Shown: one piece after another, positions 1-11,545 of the stretch | Position numbering within the stretch: the stretch's first letter is position 1 | How the letters are laid out: every line of letters starts with the position of its first letter | NCBI GenBank assembly: GCA_037043235.1 | Contig: JAWRVZ010000016.1 | Location: 1,855,001 to 1,919,000 of the forward strand | Direction of reading: 5' to 3' | Length of the DNA stretch: 64,000 nt | Source: Rhodeus uyekii | Taxonomy: Eukaryota; Chordata; Actinopteri; Cypriniformes; Acheilognathidae | Notes under the pieces: model-generated | Database searches by the model: none | What the model saw: the letters and a program-made list of their open reading frames with translations, nothing else | What the model was told of the DNA's origin: nothing | Position numbers and translations under genes: made by a program

Positions 1-357
1 GGTGCAGTTTCTGATATTAAGTAAAATAAAAGTCTGAAAGCTTGTAATGCAAATCAATGCATTATGTAATTATAGCAAACTACTTACAAAAAGCCTAATT
101 TATCCAATGAGTTGTCACTCAATAACATGTCTTAGTAAGATGATATTTAAATGCTTTTATTATCAAAGCTCTGTCGTTTTTATTGTGGGGGGGAAAACAT
201 ATAATGCAATGTGATACAATGATGATTGAGAGATGAACAAATAAATGTTCCTCAAAAGCCTAATGTATCATATATGATACATAAAAATTATTTTTTTCAA
301 TTATGTGAAGGGGACATTACTATTACTCTAAAAGGTCATTTTCATGATGTTGATCAA
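1..357. other. AT-rich flank, no gene seen
   Basis: AT-rich sequence to the left of the triplicated block. I see no coding signal or repeat boundary. Given the dpp6 exon further right on the minus strand, it is inferred to lie in dpp6 intron 1 of the long isoform. Confidence 0.5.
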
Positions 358-1083
358 CAGGGTTGCCCAATACGTCGATCGCGATCTACCGTCGGTCGAT
401 CAAAAAGGTAGTGTGGGTAGATCTCATGGAATTAACAAAGTAGCTGTCAGCCCATCATCCGTCCTCACTATGAAATGTGTCACTTGTTTGACGTACAGGG
501 CAGTCAGTCTGACATCTGACCTTTTCGGATACATGGGTCACAAGTGCTGCAAAACTCTAGCAAGCTAGTAAGATAGCCTTCAAATTATTTATTTTAAACT
601 TCAGAAAGGGTATAAAAATGAGCGAGGGAGCTGGACAAATTACCGTAAGTCAAAAACTTACCTCTTCCATACGGAGTGGTAGTTGGACTTTTCGAAGTGA
701 GTTTGTCTGTCATCGATATACCGAAGAAGGGAAATGTGGAGCGTCATTTTTGGACTGTTCATAAAAACTACGACTCTGACCTCCCTTCAAAAAGCAAACT
801 GAGAAGAAGGGTGAAGGAACTAAAATCTCAGTTGTCTGGACAGCAGTCATTTTTCTCACAGCGAACTTCAAGAGTCGAATTGTGCAATATGGGTTCATGT
901 AGTTCTGAACCTATATATATTGTATATATATGGGTTATATATATAAACACCAACATATATTGTGTATATAAGGAATTCTTGATATATTCATAAATAAATA
1001 TGTTTTATATTTTTATAGTAGGTAGATGATTTTGACTACATTTTATAAGTAGCTAAAAAGCCAAAAAATTGTGAGCACCCCTG
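358..1083 (+). mobile_element. Internally deleted hAT transposon with BED-domain relic
   Basis: Starts CAGGGTTGCCCAA and ends TTGTGAGCACCCCTG, whose complement CAGGGGTGCTCACAA is a matching hAT terminal repeat. I find no 8-bp target duplication. Near 620-890 a broken frame resembles the N-terminal exon of the hAT/ZBED-type transposases related to GTF2IRD2 and ZBED proteins. KGNVERHF.TVHKNYDSD is the end of the BED finger with its paired His, followed by a basic linker ending in LSGQQSFF. The paired Cys region upstream is frameshifted, so the finger is dead. The DDE catalytic domain is absent. Family assignment rests on recognition without a search. Confidence 0.7.
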
Positions 1084-2440
1084 ATTTAGAGGCAATAGAA
1101 ATTTGCGTATATAAGGGGCAATACACATTTCTGATCTTATCATCAATCATCAGTGTGAGTTTTACAAAGAAAATATATTTAATTTTTTACTGTATTATGA
1201 AAGCAAAATGTTACCGTCCATCTCTCTCTGTGAAAGCGAAGACTGTTTCATCATTTAATTTTTGAGTGCTATTAAATGCTCTCATTATTCATGTAGTCAC
1301 CTGTGATGGACAGGCATGCTTTACAGAGAACGTAGCACCCATTATCTGAGGCTAAACGCTTTCAAATGTAAATGTATTCCCACAGTGTGCTTTTCAAAAA
1401 TTACAGCTCACGTCCCTCAGAGCCCTGTGATTGGTTGGCTGAACGAGGAGAGATTTTCCTCCGCTATTATTGACGGCCTGCCAACACGTCTCAGGGGCGT
1501 GGCAGGAAATGACAGATGTGCTGTCGACGCAGCCATGGGCGGGACCGAGAGCTGACTGATGGCCTGTTGAGAGGCTCTGAGGTGGGTGGGACGGTGGACG
1601 TTTGGCAGAGAAAAGAGATCAATGCTCAGTGACAGCAAGCCCTCAAAGACCGGAGTAGTCACGATGTGTGAATGTAGAGAGCGCCTGTCACCTTCAAACG
1701 CACGCACACACGTCTGTGAAAAAAAGGCTGAATTATTAATGTCTGCAATTAACTGATTTATAAAAATGGCATTTTCCCACCCTCAGGTGCTGAAAGATCA
1801 CATGCTCTTTTGATGTTCATGTCGTTTTATTATTGATCAAAACATTCTCATGTCATTTAGCAGCTTAATATTGTCAAGCCATGTGATGTCACAGTCGCCA
1901 CTTCTGCTGATTTTGTGAAGCGCTTACATCATCTGCAGATGGCAATCAGGGCAACATTTTTTTTTTTTAAAGGAGGCAACATGCAGGTTTCAGCCTCACC
2001 CTTTTCAACCTTAGAAACCATGGCAACGGTGAGGCGGAGGACCCACAGAGGGAAGTGGGAGCAGCTTTTGTAGCAGAGCTAGGAAGCCATTACGGCACAG
2101 AGCAGCTGACCTTTGAGCCACTTCAGAGTGATTTGATAGGCAGATGGGGAAAAGAACAGACATCCAAATACAACCAGATCTACTGCATTTATTTGATTGT
2201 GGTGGAAGTTCAACTAAAGTAAACAGGAATTGTCTGTAAGCAGAGCTGGCGGCTTAGCTCGAAAACAATATGTATTAGATTATCCATTATATACTGTCTT
2301 CAACTGAGACCTTCAAATACATCTCTCACAAAAATGTTTATTACTCTTGCACTTAGGGAGCACATGGCCAGAAGCTCATCCACCTCAAAATTATGATTTA
2401 GATCAGTTTAAAGCTTATAAACTCAAGGATTCTGTATATA

Positions 2441-2640
2441 CAGAGGTGTGAAAAAGAGTTTGTCCCCTTCCTGATTTCTTATTTTTTGCATGTCTGTTAC
2501 ACTAAAATGTTTCAGATCATCAAACCAATTTAAATATTAATCAAAGATAACTCAACTAAACACAAAATGCAGTTATTAAATGAAAGTTGTTATTATTAAG
2601 GGAAAACAAAATCCAAACCAACATGGCCCTGTAAGAAAAA
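2441..2640 (+). repeat. Interspersed fish repeat (copy 1)
   Basis: Begins CAGAGGTGTGAAAAAGAG and continues through a segment (GCATGTCTGTTACACT, ATGGCCCTGTAAGAAAAAG) that I recognise as a common dispersed repeat in fish genomes, probably a non-autonomous DNA transposon. Equivalent DNA is at about 6607-6807 (reverse). In copy 3 only the start remains (10930-11052), because a 318-bp segment is missing there. Confidence 0.4.
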
Positions 2641-3189
2641 GTGTAAAGTAAATCTTTCTATAAAGTAAGTAATATGAATCGTTCAATCAACTGATTCATT
2701 AAAAAATACAGTTTTAGTCACAAACAAAAAAAATGATGGCAAAGACTGTATATACCAAGATGGTTTACTCATATCACTATGAAGGCGAGAAACTGCAAAG
2801 CGCAATATGGTGGAAAAAGTCCTGCCTTAAAAATAAAAGAGCCAATCGACAATTGGAAAGTCCACACATCACTGAAGCTGCCATTAGAAGTGCCTGGAGG
2901 TGTTGCAAAAATGTCCCCGGAGTAAATTGACTTTCCTTAAAAGAGAGTTTTGTGACAGTCTTCATGAGAGATCACAGAATCATTCACTCAACCGATTCAA
3001 ACAAACAGACTGACTCATTCAGGAATGAAACACCAACAACAACGGATTCAGCTTTGACTTCCTCTGGAACTATTTTGTCCAAAATACTCAATGACAGTTT
3101 TTCCTGGACCGATCCAAGTAAACCTAAATCTTCATCAAAAGCGCTAAAAAAATGAATAATTTTAAATTAATTTTAATCAACCAACAATG

Positions 3190-3375
3190 TTAAAGGGATC
3201 GTTCAGGGAAACCTGCATGGAGTGTTGGTTAAACTATTTTGGTGACCACTGACTTTCATTTTATGGACAAAAGCACTGAGACTTTTCTCAAAATATCTTT
3301 TATGTCCCACAGAAGAAAGAAAGGGAAACAGGTTTGAAATGGCATGAGGGTGAAAACGTGTACAATCACATAAGT
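3190..3375 (+). mobile_element. Angel-like MITE (copy 1)
   Basis: Starts TTAAAGGGATCGTTCA and contains CACAGAAGAAAGAAAG and GCATGAGGGTGA. These are landmarks of the very abundant cyprinid MITE type usually called Angel, which has the TTAAAGGGATAGTTCA terminus. It is non-coding. Confidence 0.55.
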
Positions 3376-4579
3376 AGAATCAGAATCCTTGCAATTAATT
3401 CCCATCCATATTAAATGTACAAAGAAATGTAACACTTTTAGTATTACACATGTAACTAAGAATAGTTTGTAATAGAATAGTTAAAAGTTCAGTCCTCGTG
3501 AGTCCCCAACGGTTGCTGTGATTCTGCCAAGATGTTCCTGTTGATTCTGGAACATTCCAATCCAAAAACAATTTCCTAACACTATGTCCCTACAGCTAAA
3601 CCTAACACTACCCATAACTTAAGCCTAAAATCAGATGGAAATGATAAGTTAAAGTGACCTCGGTGTTCACAATATAGTGGACTCAAAAGAGAACCTAGTT
3701 CTTGTTTTTGGTTCTCTTCAACACTGAAGTGGCTCAGACCCTTTCTTGTTCACACACATCCTCAAAAGAACTCGGTTCCCAGCTTTCTGTGCATTTCGCA
3801 AGTCCACACTTTAACCTTTGACAACATTTGTCAGACAAGACTTACTATCGTTTTTTTTACTTTTAAGTGGCTTTGTAGCGCTGTTCTGTTATAGCCTCTT
3901 TTAGAGGTGGGCAACACAGCAAAATATATATTCTTTTTACTCTTTTTATGTTGTTTTTACTATTCTGCAGAATGAATGAGCAGTACAGCCAAACTAATTT
4001 TCCTATTTTAAAAGTGTGGATAATAAAATATAACAGAAAAAGAAAGGCAGACCATGCAGGCCATAGTGGGCGAAGATAAAAAGATCAAAGATCTTTATTC
4101 CATTGTTATCTTAGCTATTAAAAACAAAAATGCATATTAAATATTCACAATAAACAGTGTTTTATTTTTTTCTGTCATAGTAGGTGTATTTCATATTATA
4201 CCTCCAGTCTTTCAGGATAAATCAAGAAAAAAAGCATACACTATATTAAACAAAACCACATAACTGTACTAGATGTGTGACATAAATCTGGGAAAAAATA
4301 CATACTCTGAACGCCAAGTAGATTTACACCAACAGAGAAAGTCAAAAGTGTTAAGTTGTCTCTCCCCATATTCAAGTAATCCTGTAAATAATGTATACCT
4401 TAAATATGGGACATAGTAGAATACTGCCGGTGCACAAAAATATTATACACACAGAAAGCTATAAGTATGCTTATGTTCACTTACAAGTATACTTGCAGTA
4501 TCAAACTTCTAAACTAGTAGATACTGAGCGTACACTTCAGTGTACTTCTATTAATTGTGTCTTGCAGTAAACCAATAAA

Positions 4580-4653
4580 ATCTCTCCACGAATATTTGTG
4601 ATATCTGTCTTCAAAATATATATATAAATGAGGTGTGGAAGAAGTAGAGAGAT
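4580..4653 (+). other. Hinge 1: probable SMRTbell adapter remnant
   Basis: This 74-base spacer sits exactly between the end of copy 1 and the start of inverted copy 2. It begins ATCTCTCCAC and ends GTGGAAGAAGTAGAGAGAT. The standard PacBio hairpin adapter begins ATCTCTCTCAAC and ends GAGGAAAAGAGAGAGAT. The two ends match apart from long-read-type insertions, while the middle does not match. The remnant strongly suggests that a raw read running A, adapter, A' was built into the assembly. Confidence 0.6.
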
Positions 4654-5883
4654 TACTAGTCAAATACTTGTAGCACATTTATTAGTTTATGAAAGTACAC
4701 TGAAGTGTACTCTCAGTAAACTACTAGTTTAGAAGTTTGATACTGCAAGTATACTTGTAAGTGAACATAACAGCATACTTATAGCTTTCTGTGTGTATAA
4801 TATTTTTGCACCGCAGTATGCTACTATGTCCCTATTTAGGTATACATTTTTTACAGGATTACTTGAAATATGGGGGAGAGACAACTTAACACTTTTTGAC
4901 TTTCTCTGTTGGTGTAAATCTACTTGGCGTTCAGAGTATGTATTTTTTCCCAGATTTATGTCACACATCTAGTACAGTTATGTGGTTTTGTTTAATATAG
5001 TGTATGCTTTTTTTCTTGATTTATCCTGAAAGACTGGAGGTATAATATGAAATACACCTACTATGACAGAAAAAAATAAAACACTGTTTATTGTGAATAT
5101 TTAATATGCATTTTTGTTTTTAATAGCTAAGATAACAATGGAATAGAAGATCTTTGATCTTTTTATCTTCGCCCACTATGGCCTGCATGGTCTGCCTTTC
5201 TTTTTCTGTTATATTTTATTATCCCACACTTTAAAATAGGAAAATTAGTTTGGCTGTACTGCTCATTCATTCTGCAGAATAGTAAAAACAACATAAAAAG
5301 AGTAAAAAGAATATATATTTTGCTGTGTTGCCCACCTCTAAAAGAGGCTATAACAGAACAGCGCTACAAAGCCACTTAAAAGTAAAAAAAAACGATAGTA
5401 AGTCTTGTCTGACAAATGTTGTCAAAGGTTAAAGTGTGGACTTGCGAAATGCACAGAAAGCTGGGAACCGAGTTCTTTTGAGGATGTGTGTGAACAAGAA
5501 AGGGTCTGAGCCACTTCAGTGTTGAAGAGAACCAAAAACAAGAACTAGGTTCTCTTTTGAGTCCACTATATTGTGAACACCGAGGTCACTTTAACTTATC
5601 ATTTCCATCTGATTTTAGGCTTAAGTTATGGGTAGTGTTAGGTTATAGCTGTAGGGACATAGTGTTAGGAAATTGTTTTTGGATTGGAATGTTCCAGAAT
5701 CAACAGGAACATCTTGGCAGAATCACAGCAACCGTTGGGGACTCACGAGGACTGAACTTTTAACTATTCTATTACAAACTATTCTTAGTTACATGTGTAA
5801 TACTAAAAGTGTTACATTTCTTTGTACATTTAATATGGATGGGAATTAATTGCAAGGATTCTGATTCTACTTATGTGATTGTA

Positions 5884-6056
5884 CACGTTTTCACCCTCAT
5901 GCCATTTTCAAACCTGTTTCCCTTTCTTTCTTCTGTGGGACATAAAAGATATTTTGAGAAAAGTCTCAGTGCTTTTGTCCATAAAATGAAAGTCAGTGGT
6001 CACCAAAATAGTTTAACCAACACTCCATGCAGGTTTCCCTGAACGATCCCCTTTAA
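5884..6056 (-). mobile_element. Angel-like MITE (copy 2)
   Basis: Inverted counterpart of the MITE at 3190-3375, ending GAACGATCCCCTTTAA on the plus strand. It is present only because the whole unit is duplicated. Confidence 0.5.
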
Positions 6057-8173
6057 CATTGTTGGTTGATTAAAATTAATTTAAAATTATTCATTTTTTT
6101 AGCGCTTTTGATGAAGATTTAGGTTTACTTGGATCGGTCCAGGAAAAACTGTCATTGAGTATTTTGGACAAAATAGTTCCAGAGGAAGTCAAAGCTGAAT
6201 CCGTTGTTGTTGGTGTTTCATTCCTGAATGAGTCAGTCTGTTTGTTTGAATCGGTTGAGTGAATGATTCTGTGATCTCTCATGAAGACTGTCACAAAACT
6301 CTCTTTTAAGGAAAGTCAATTTACTCCGGGGACATTTTTGCAACACCTCCAGGCACTTCTAATGGCAGCTTCAGTGATGTGTGGACTTTCCAATTGTCGA
6401 TTGGCTCTTTTATTTTTAAGGCAGGACTTTTTCCACCATATTGCGCTTTGCAGTTTCTCGCCTTCATAGTGATATGAGTAAACCATCTTGGTATATACAG
6501 TCCTTTGCCATCATTTTTTTTGTTTGTGACTAAAACTGTATTTTTTAATGAATCAGTTGATTGAACGATTCATATTACTTACTTTATAGAAAGATTTACT
6601 TTTACACTTTTTCTTACAGGGCCATGTTGGTTTGGATTTTGTTTTCCCTTAATAATAACAACTTTCATTTAATAACTGCATTTTGTGTTTAGTTGAGTTA
6701 TCTTTGATTAATATTTAAATTGGTTTGATGATCTGAAACATTTTAGTGTAACAGACATGCAAAAAATAAGAAATCAGGAAGGGGACAAACTCTTTTTCAC
6801 ACCTCTGTATATACAGAATCCTTGAGTTTATAAGCTTTAAACTGATCTAAATCATAATTTTTGAGGTGGATGAGCTTCTGGCCATGTGCTCCCTAAGTGC
6901 AAGAGTAATAAACATTTTTGTGAGAGATGTATTTGAAGGTCTCAGTTGAAGACAGTATATAATGGATAATCTAATACATATTGTTTTCGAGCTAAGCCGC
7001 CAGCTCTGCTTACAGACAATTCCTGTTTACTTTAGTTGAACTTCCACCACAATCAAATAAATGCAGTAGATCTGGTTGTATTTGGATGTCTGTTCTTTTC
7101 CCCATCTGCCTATCAAATCACTCTGAAGTGGCTCAAAGGTCAGCTGCTCTGTGCCGTAATGGCTTCCTAGCTCTGCTACAAAAGCTGCTCCCCACTTCCC
7201 TCTGTGGGTCCTCCGCCTCACCGTTGCCATGGTTTCTAAGGTTGAAAAGGGTGAGGCTGAAACCTGCATGTTGCCTCCTTTAAAAAAAAAAAATGTTGCC
7301 CTGATTGCCATCTGCAGATGATGTAAGCGCTTCACAAAATCAGCAGAAGTGGCGACTGTGACATCACATGGCTTGACAATATTAAGCTGCTAAATGACAT
7401 GAGAATGTTTTGATCAATAATAAAACGACATGAACATCAAAAGAGCATGTGATCTTTCAGCACCTGAGGGTGGGGAAAATGCCATTTTTTATAAATCAGT
7501 TAATTGCAGACATTAATAATTCAGCCTTTTTTTCACAGACGTGTGTGCGTGCGTTTGAAGGTGACAGGCGCTCTCTACATTCACACATCGTGACTACTCC
7601 GGTCTTTGAGGGCTTGCTGTCACTGAGCATTTGATCTCTTTTCTCTGCCAAACGTCCACCGTCCCACCCACCTCAGAGCCTCTCAACAGGCCATCAGTCA
7701 GCTCTCGGTCCCCGCCCATGGCTGCGGTCGACAGCACATCTGTCATTTCCTGCCACGCCCCTGAGAACGTGTTGGCAGGCCGTCAATAATAGCGGAGGAA
7801 AATCTCTCCTCGTTCAGCCAACCAATCACAGGGGCTCTGAGGGACGTGAGCTGTAATTTTTGAAAAGCACACTGTGGGAATACATTTACATTTGAAAGCG
7901 TTTAGCCTCAGATAATGGGTGCTACGTTCTCTGTAAAGCATGCCTGTCCATCACAGGTGACTACATGAATAATGAGAGCATTTAATAGCACTCAAAAATT
8001 AAATGATGAAACAGTCTTCGCTTTCACAGAGAGAGATGGACGGTAACATTTTGCTTTCATAATACAGTAAAAAATTAAATATATTTTCTTTGTAAAACTC
8101 ACACTGATGATTGATGATAAGATCAGAAATGTGTATTGCCCCTTATATACGCAAATTTCTATTGCCTCTAAAT

Positions 8174-8877
8174 CAGGGGTGCTCACAATTTTTTGGCTTT
8201 TTAGCTACTTATGAAAATGTAGTCAAAATCATCTACCTACTATAAAAATATAAACATATTTATTTATGAATATATCAAGAATTCCTTATTATACACAATA
8301 TATGTTGGTGTTATATATATAACCCATATATATACAATATATATAGGTTCAGAACTACATGAACCCATATTGCACAATTCGACTCTTGAAGTTCGCTGTG
8401 AGAAACAATGACTGCTGTCCAGACAACTGAGATTTTAGTTCCTTCACCCTTCTTCTCAGTTTGCTTTTTGAAGGGAGGTCAGAGTCGTAGTTTTTATGAA
8501 CAGTCCAAAAATGACGCTCCACATTTCCCTTCTTCGGTATATATCGATGACAGACAAACTCACTTCGAAAAGTCCAACTACCACTCCGTATGGAAGAGGT
8601 AAGTTTTTGACTTACGGTAATTTGTCCAGCTCCCCTCGCTCATTTTTATACCCTTTCTGAAGTTTAAAATAAATAATTTGAAGGCTATCTTACTAGCTTG
8701 CTAGAGTTTTGCAGCACCTTGTGACCCCATGTATCCGAAAAGGTCAGATGTCAGACTGACTGCCCTGTACGTCAAACAAGTGACACATTTCATAGTGAGG
8801 ACGGATGATGGGCTTGACAGCTACTTTGTTAATTCCATGAGATCTACCCACACTACTCTTTTGATCGACCGATCGGT
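8174..8877 (-). mobile_element. hAT relic (copy 2)
   Basis: Inverted counterpart of 358-1083. The CAGGGGTGCTCACAA terminus is intact at 8174. The other terminus is missing, because the second hinge cuts inside the subterminal region. Confidence 0.65.
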
Positions 8878-8890
8878 AGATCGCGATCAA
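8860..8890. repeat. Hinge 2: tight foldback in hAT subterminal palindrome
   Basis: Copies 2 and 3 meet with almost no spacer at TTTTGATCGACCGATCGGTA followed by GATCGCGATCAAAA. The sequence is itself a near-palindrome made of GATCG/CGATC motifs from the hAT terminus. The terminal CAGGGTTGCCCAA of copy 1 is absent here. A self-folded DNA end would give this structure. Confidence 0.7.
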
Positions 8891-9573
8891 AAAGGTAGTG
8901 TGTGGGTAGATCTCATGGAATTAACAAAGTAGCTGTCAGCCCATCATCCGTCCTCACTATGAAATGTGTCACTTGTTTGACGTACAGGGCAGTCAGTCTG
9001 ACATCTGACCTTTTCGGATACATGGGTCACAAGTGCTGCAAAACTCTAGCAAGCTAGTAAGATAGCCTTCAAATTATTTATTTTAAACTTCAGAAAGGGT
9101 ATAAAAAATGAGCGAGGGAGCTGGACAAATTACCGTAAGTCAAAAACTTACCTCTTCCATACGGAGTGGTAGTTGGACTTTTCGAAGTGAGTTTGTCTGT
9201 CATCGATATACCGAAGAAGGGAAATGTGGAGCGTCATTTTTGGACTGTTCATAAAAACTACGACTCTGACCTCCCTTCAAAAAGCAAACTGAGAAGAAGG
9301 GTGAAGGAACTAAAATCTCAGTTGTCTGGACAGCAGTCATTTTTCTCACAGCGAACTTCAAGAGTCGAATTGTGCAATATGGGTTCATGTAGTTCTGAAC
9401 CTATATATATTGTATATATATGGGTTATATATATAAACACCAACATATATTGTGTATATAAGGAATTCTTGATATATTCATAAATAAATATGTTTTATAT
9501 TTTTATAGTAGGTAGATGATTTTGACTACATTTTATAAGTAGCTAAAAAGCCAAAAAATTGTGAGCACCCCTG
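8878..9573 (+). mobile_element. hAT relic (copy 3)
   Basis: Forward counterpart of 358-1083 with the BED-domain relic at about 9110-9380 and the terminus GAGCACCCCTG at 9573. Its left terminal repeat is lost at hinge 2. Confidence 0.65.
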
Positions 9574-11360
9574 ATTTAGAGGCAATAGAAATTTGCGTAT
9601 ATAAGGGGCAATACACATTTCTGATCTTATCATCAATCATCAGTGTGAGTTTTACAAAGAAAATATATTTAATTTTTTACTGTATTATGAAAGCAAAATG
9701 TTACCGTCCATCTCTCTCTGTGAAAGCGAAGACTGTTTCATCATTTAATTTTTGAGTGCTATTAAATGCTCTCATTATTCATGTAGTCACCTGTGATGGA
9801 CAGGCATGCTTTACAGAGAACGTAGCACCCATTATCTGAGGCTAAACGCTTTCAAATGTAAATGTATTCCCACAGTGTGCTTTTCAAAAATTACAGCTCA
9901 CGTCCCTCAGAGCCCTGTGATTGGTTGGCTGAACGAGGAGAGATTTTCCTCCGCTATTATTGACGGCCTGCCAACACGTCTCAGGGGCGTGGCAGGAAAT
10001 GACAGATGTGCTGTCGACGCAGCCATGGGCGGGACCGAGAGCTGACTGATGGCCTGTTGAGAGGCTCTGAGGTGGGTGGGACGGTGGACGTTTGGCAGAG
10101 AAAAGAGATCAATGCTCAGTGACAGCAAGCCCTCAAAGACCGGAGTAGTCACGATGTGTGAATGTAGAGAGCGCCTGTCACCTTCAAACGCACGCACACA
10201 CGTCTGTGAAAAAAAGGCTGAATTATTAATGTCTGCAATTAACTGATTTATAAAAATGGCATTTTCCCACCCTCAGGTGCTGAAAGATCACATGCTCTTT
10301 TGATGTTCATGTCGTTTTATTATTGATCAAAACATTCTCATGTCATTTAGCAGCTTAATATTGTCAAGCCATGTGATGTCACAGTCGCCACTTCTGCTGA
10401 TTTTGTGAAGCGCTTACATCATCTGCAGATGGCAATCAGGGCAACATTTTTTTTTTTAAAGGAGGCAACATGCAGGTTTCAGCCTCACCCTTTTCAACCT
10501 TAGAAACCATGGCAACGGTGAGGCGGAGGACCCACAGAGGGAAGTGGGAGCAGCTTTTGTAGCAGAGCTAGGAAGCCATTACGGCACAGAGCAGCTGACC
10601 TTTGAGCCACTTCAGAGTGATTTGATAGGCAGATGGGGAAAAGAACAGACATCCAAATACAACCAGATCTACTGCATTTATTTGATTGTGGTGGAAGTTC
10701 AACTAAAGTAAACAGGAATTGTCTGTAAGCAGAGCTGGCGGCTTAGCTCGAAAACAATATGTATTAGATTATCCATTATATACTGTCTTCAACTGAGACC
10801 TTCAAATACATCTCTCACAAAAATGTTTATTACTCTTGCACTTAGGGAGCACATGGCCAGAAGCTCATCCACCTCAAAATTATGATTTAGATCAGTTTAA
10901 AGCTTATAAACTCAAGGATTCTGTATATACAGAGGTGTGAAAAAGAGTTTGTCCCCTTCCTGATTTCTTATTTTTTGCATGTCTGTTACACTAAAATGTT
11001 TCAGATCATCAAACCAATTTAAATATTAATCAAAGATAACTCAACTAAACACCATTAGAAGTGCCTGGAGGTGTTGCAAAAATGTCCCCGGAGTAAATTG
11101 ACTTTCCTTAAAAGAGAGTTTTGTGACAGTCTTCATGAGAGATCACAGAATCATTCACTCAACCGATTCAAACAAACAGACTGACTCATTCAGGAATGAA
11201 ACACCAACAACAACGGATTCAGCTTTGACTTCCTCTGGAACTATTTTGTCCAAAATACTCAATGACAGTTTTTCCTGGACCGATCCAAGTAAACCTAAAT
11301 CTTCATCAAAAGCGCTAAAAAAATGAATAATTTTAAATTAATTTTAATCAACCAACAATG

Positions 11361-11545
11361 TTAAAGGGATCGTTCAGGGAAACCTGCATGGAGTGTTGGT
11401 TAAACTATTTTGGTGACCACTGACTTTCATTTTATGGACAAAAGCACTGAGACTTTTCTCAAAATATCTTTTATGTCCCACAGAAGAAAGAAAGGGAAAC
11501 AGGTTTGAAATGGCATGAGGGTGAAAACGTGTACAATCACATAAG
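11361..11545 (+). mobile_element. Angel-like MITE (copy 3)
   Basis: Direct counterpart of 3190-3375, starting TTAAAGGGATCGTTCA. Confidence 0.5.

Larger units (their letters stand above)
358..4579 (+). repeat. 4.2 kb repeat unit, copy 1 (forward)
   Basis: First of three copies of one unit: forward here, reverse complement at 4654-8877, forward again at 8878-12757. It contains a hAT relic, a fish interspersed repeat starting CAGAGGTGTGAAAAAG at 2441, and an Angel-like MITE at 3190-3375. Similarity to copy 3 is almost exact up to about 4390. From there to 4579 it becomes rich in one- and two-base insertions, deletions and substitutions, so copy 1 is noisiest next to the hinge. The only reading frames are short and shared simply because the DNA is copied. 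This is probably the genuine genomic copy, joined at the right to an artefactual inverted copy. Confidence 0.85.
4654..8877 (-). repeat. 4.2 kb repeat unit, copy 2 (inverted)
   Basis: Reverse complement of copy 1. Near its left end (4654-5000) it agrees closely with copy 3. Toward its right end (8000-8877) it gains many single-base insertions and deletions relative to copies 1 and 3, for example near 8213, 8288 and 8405. It keeps the 318-bp segment that copy 3 lacks. Errors concentrated next to the hinges are expected where polishing reads cannot align to a chimeric join. Confidence 0.85.

Noticed and set aside
2952..3155. 67-codon ORF found three times (also 6091-6294 and 11123-11326)
   Set aside because: Repeated only because the whole unit is triplicated. 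The protein has no recognisable domain and the sequence is repeat-derived.
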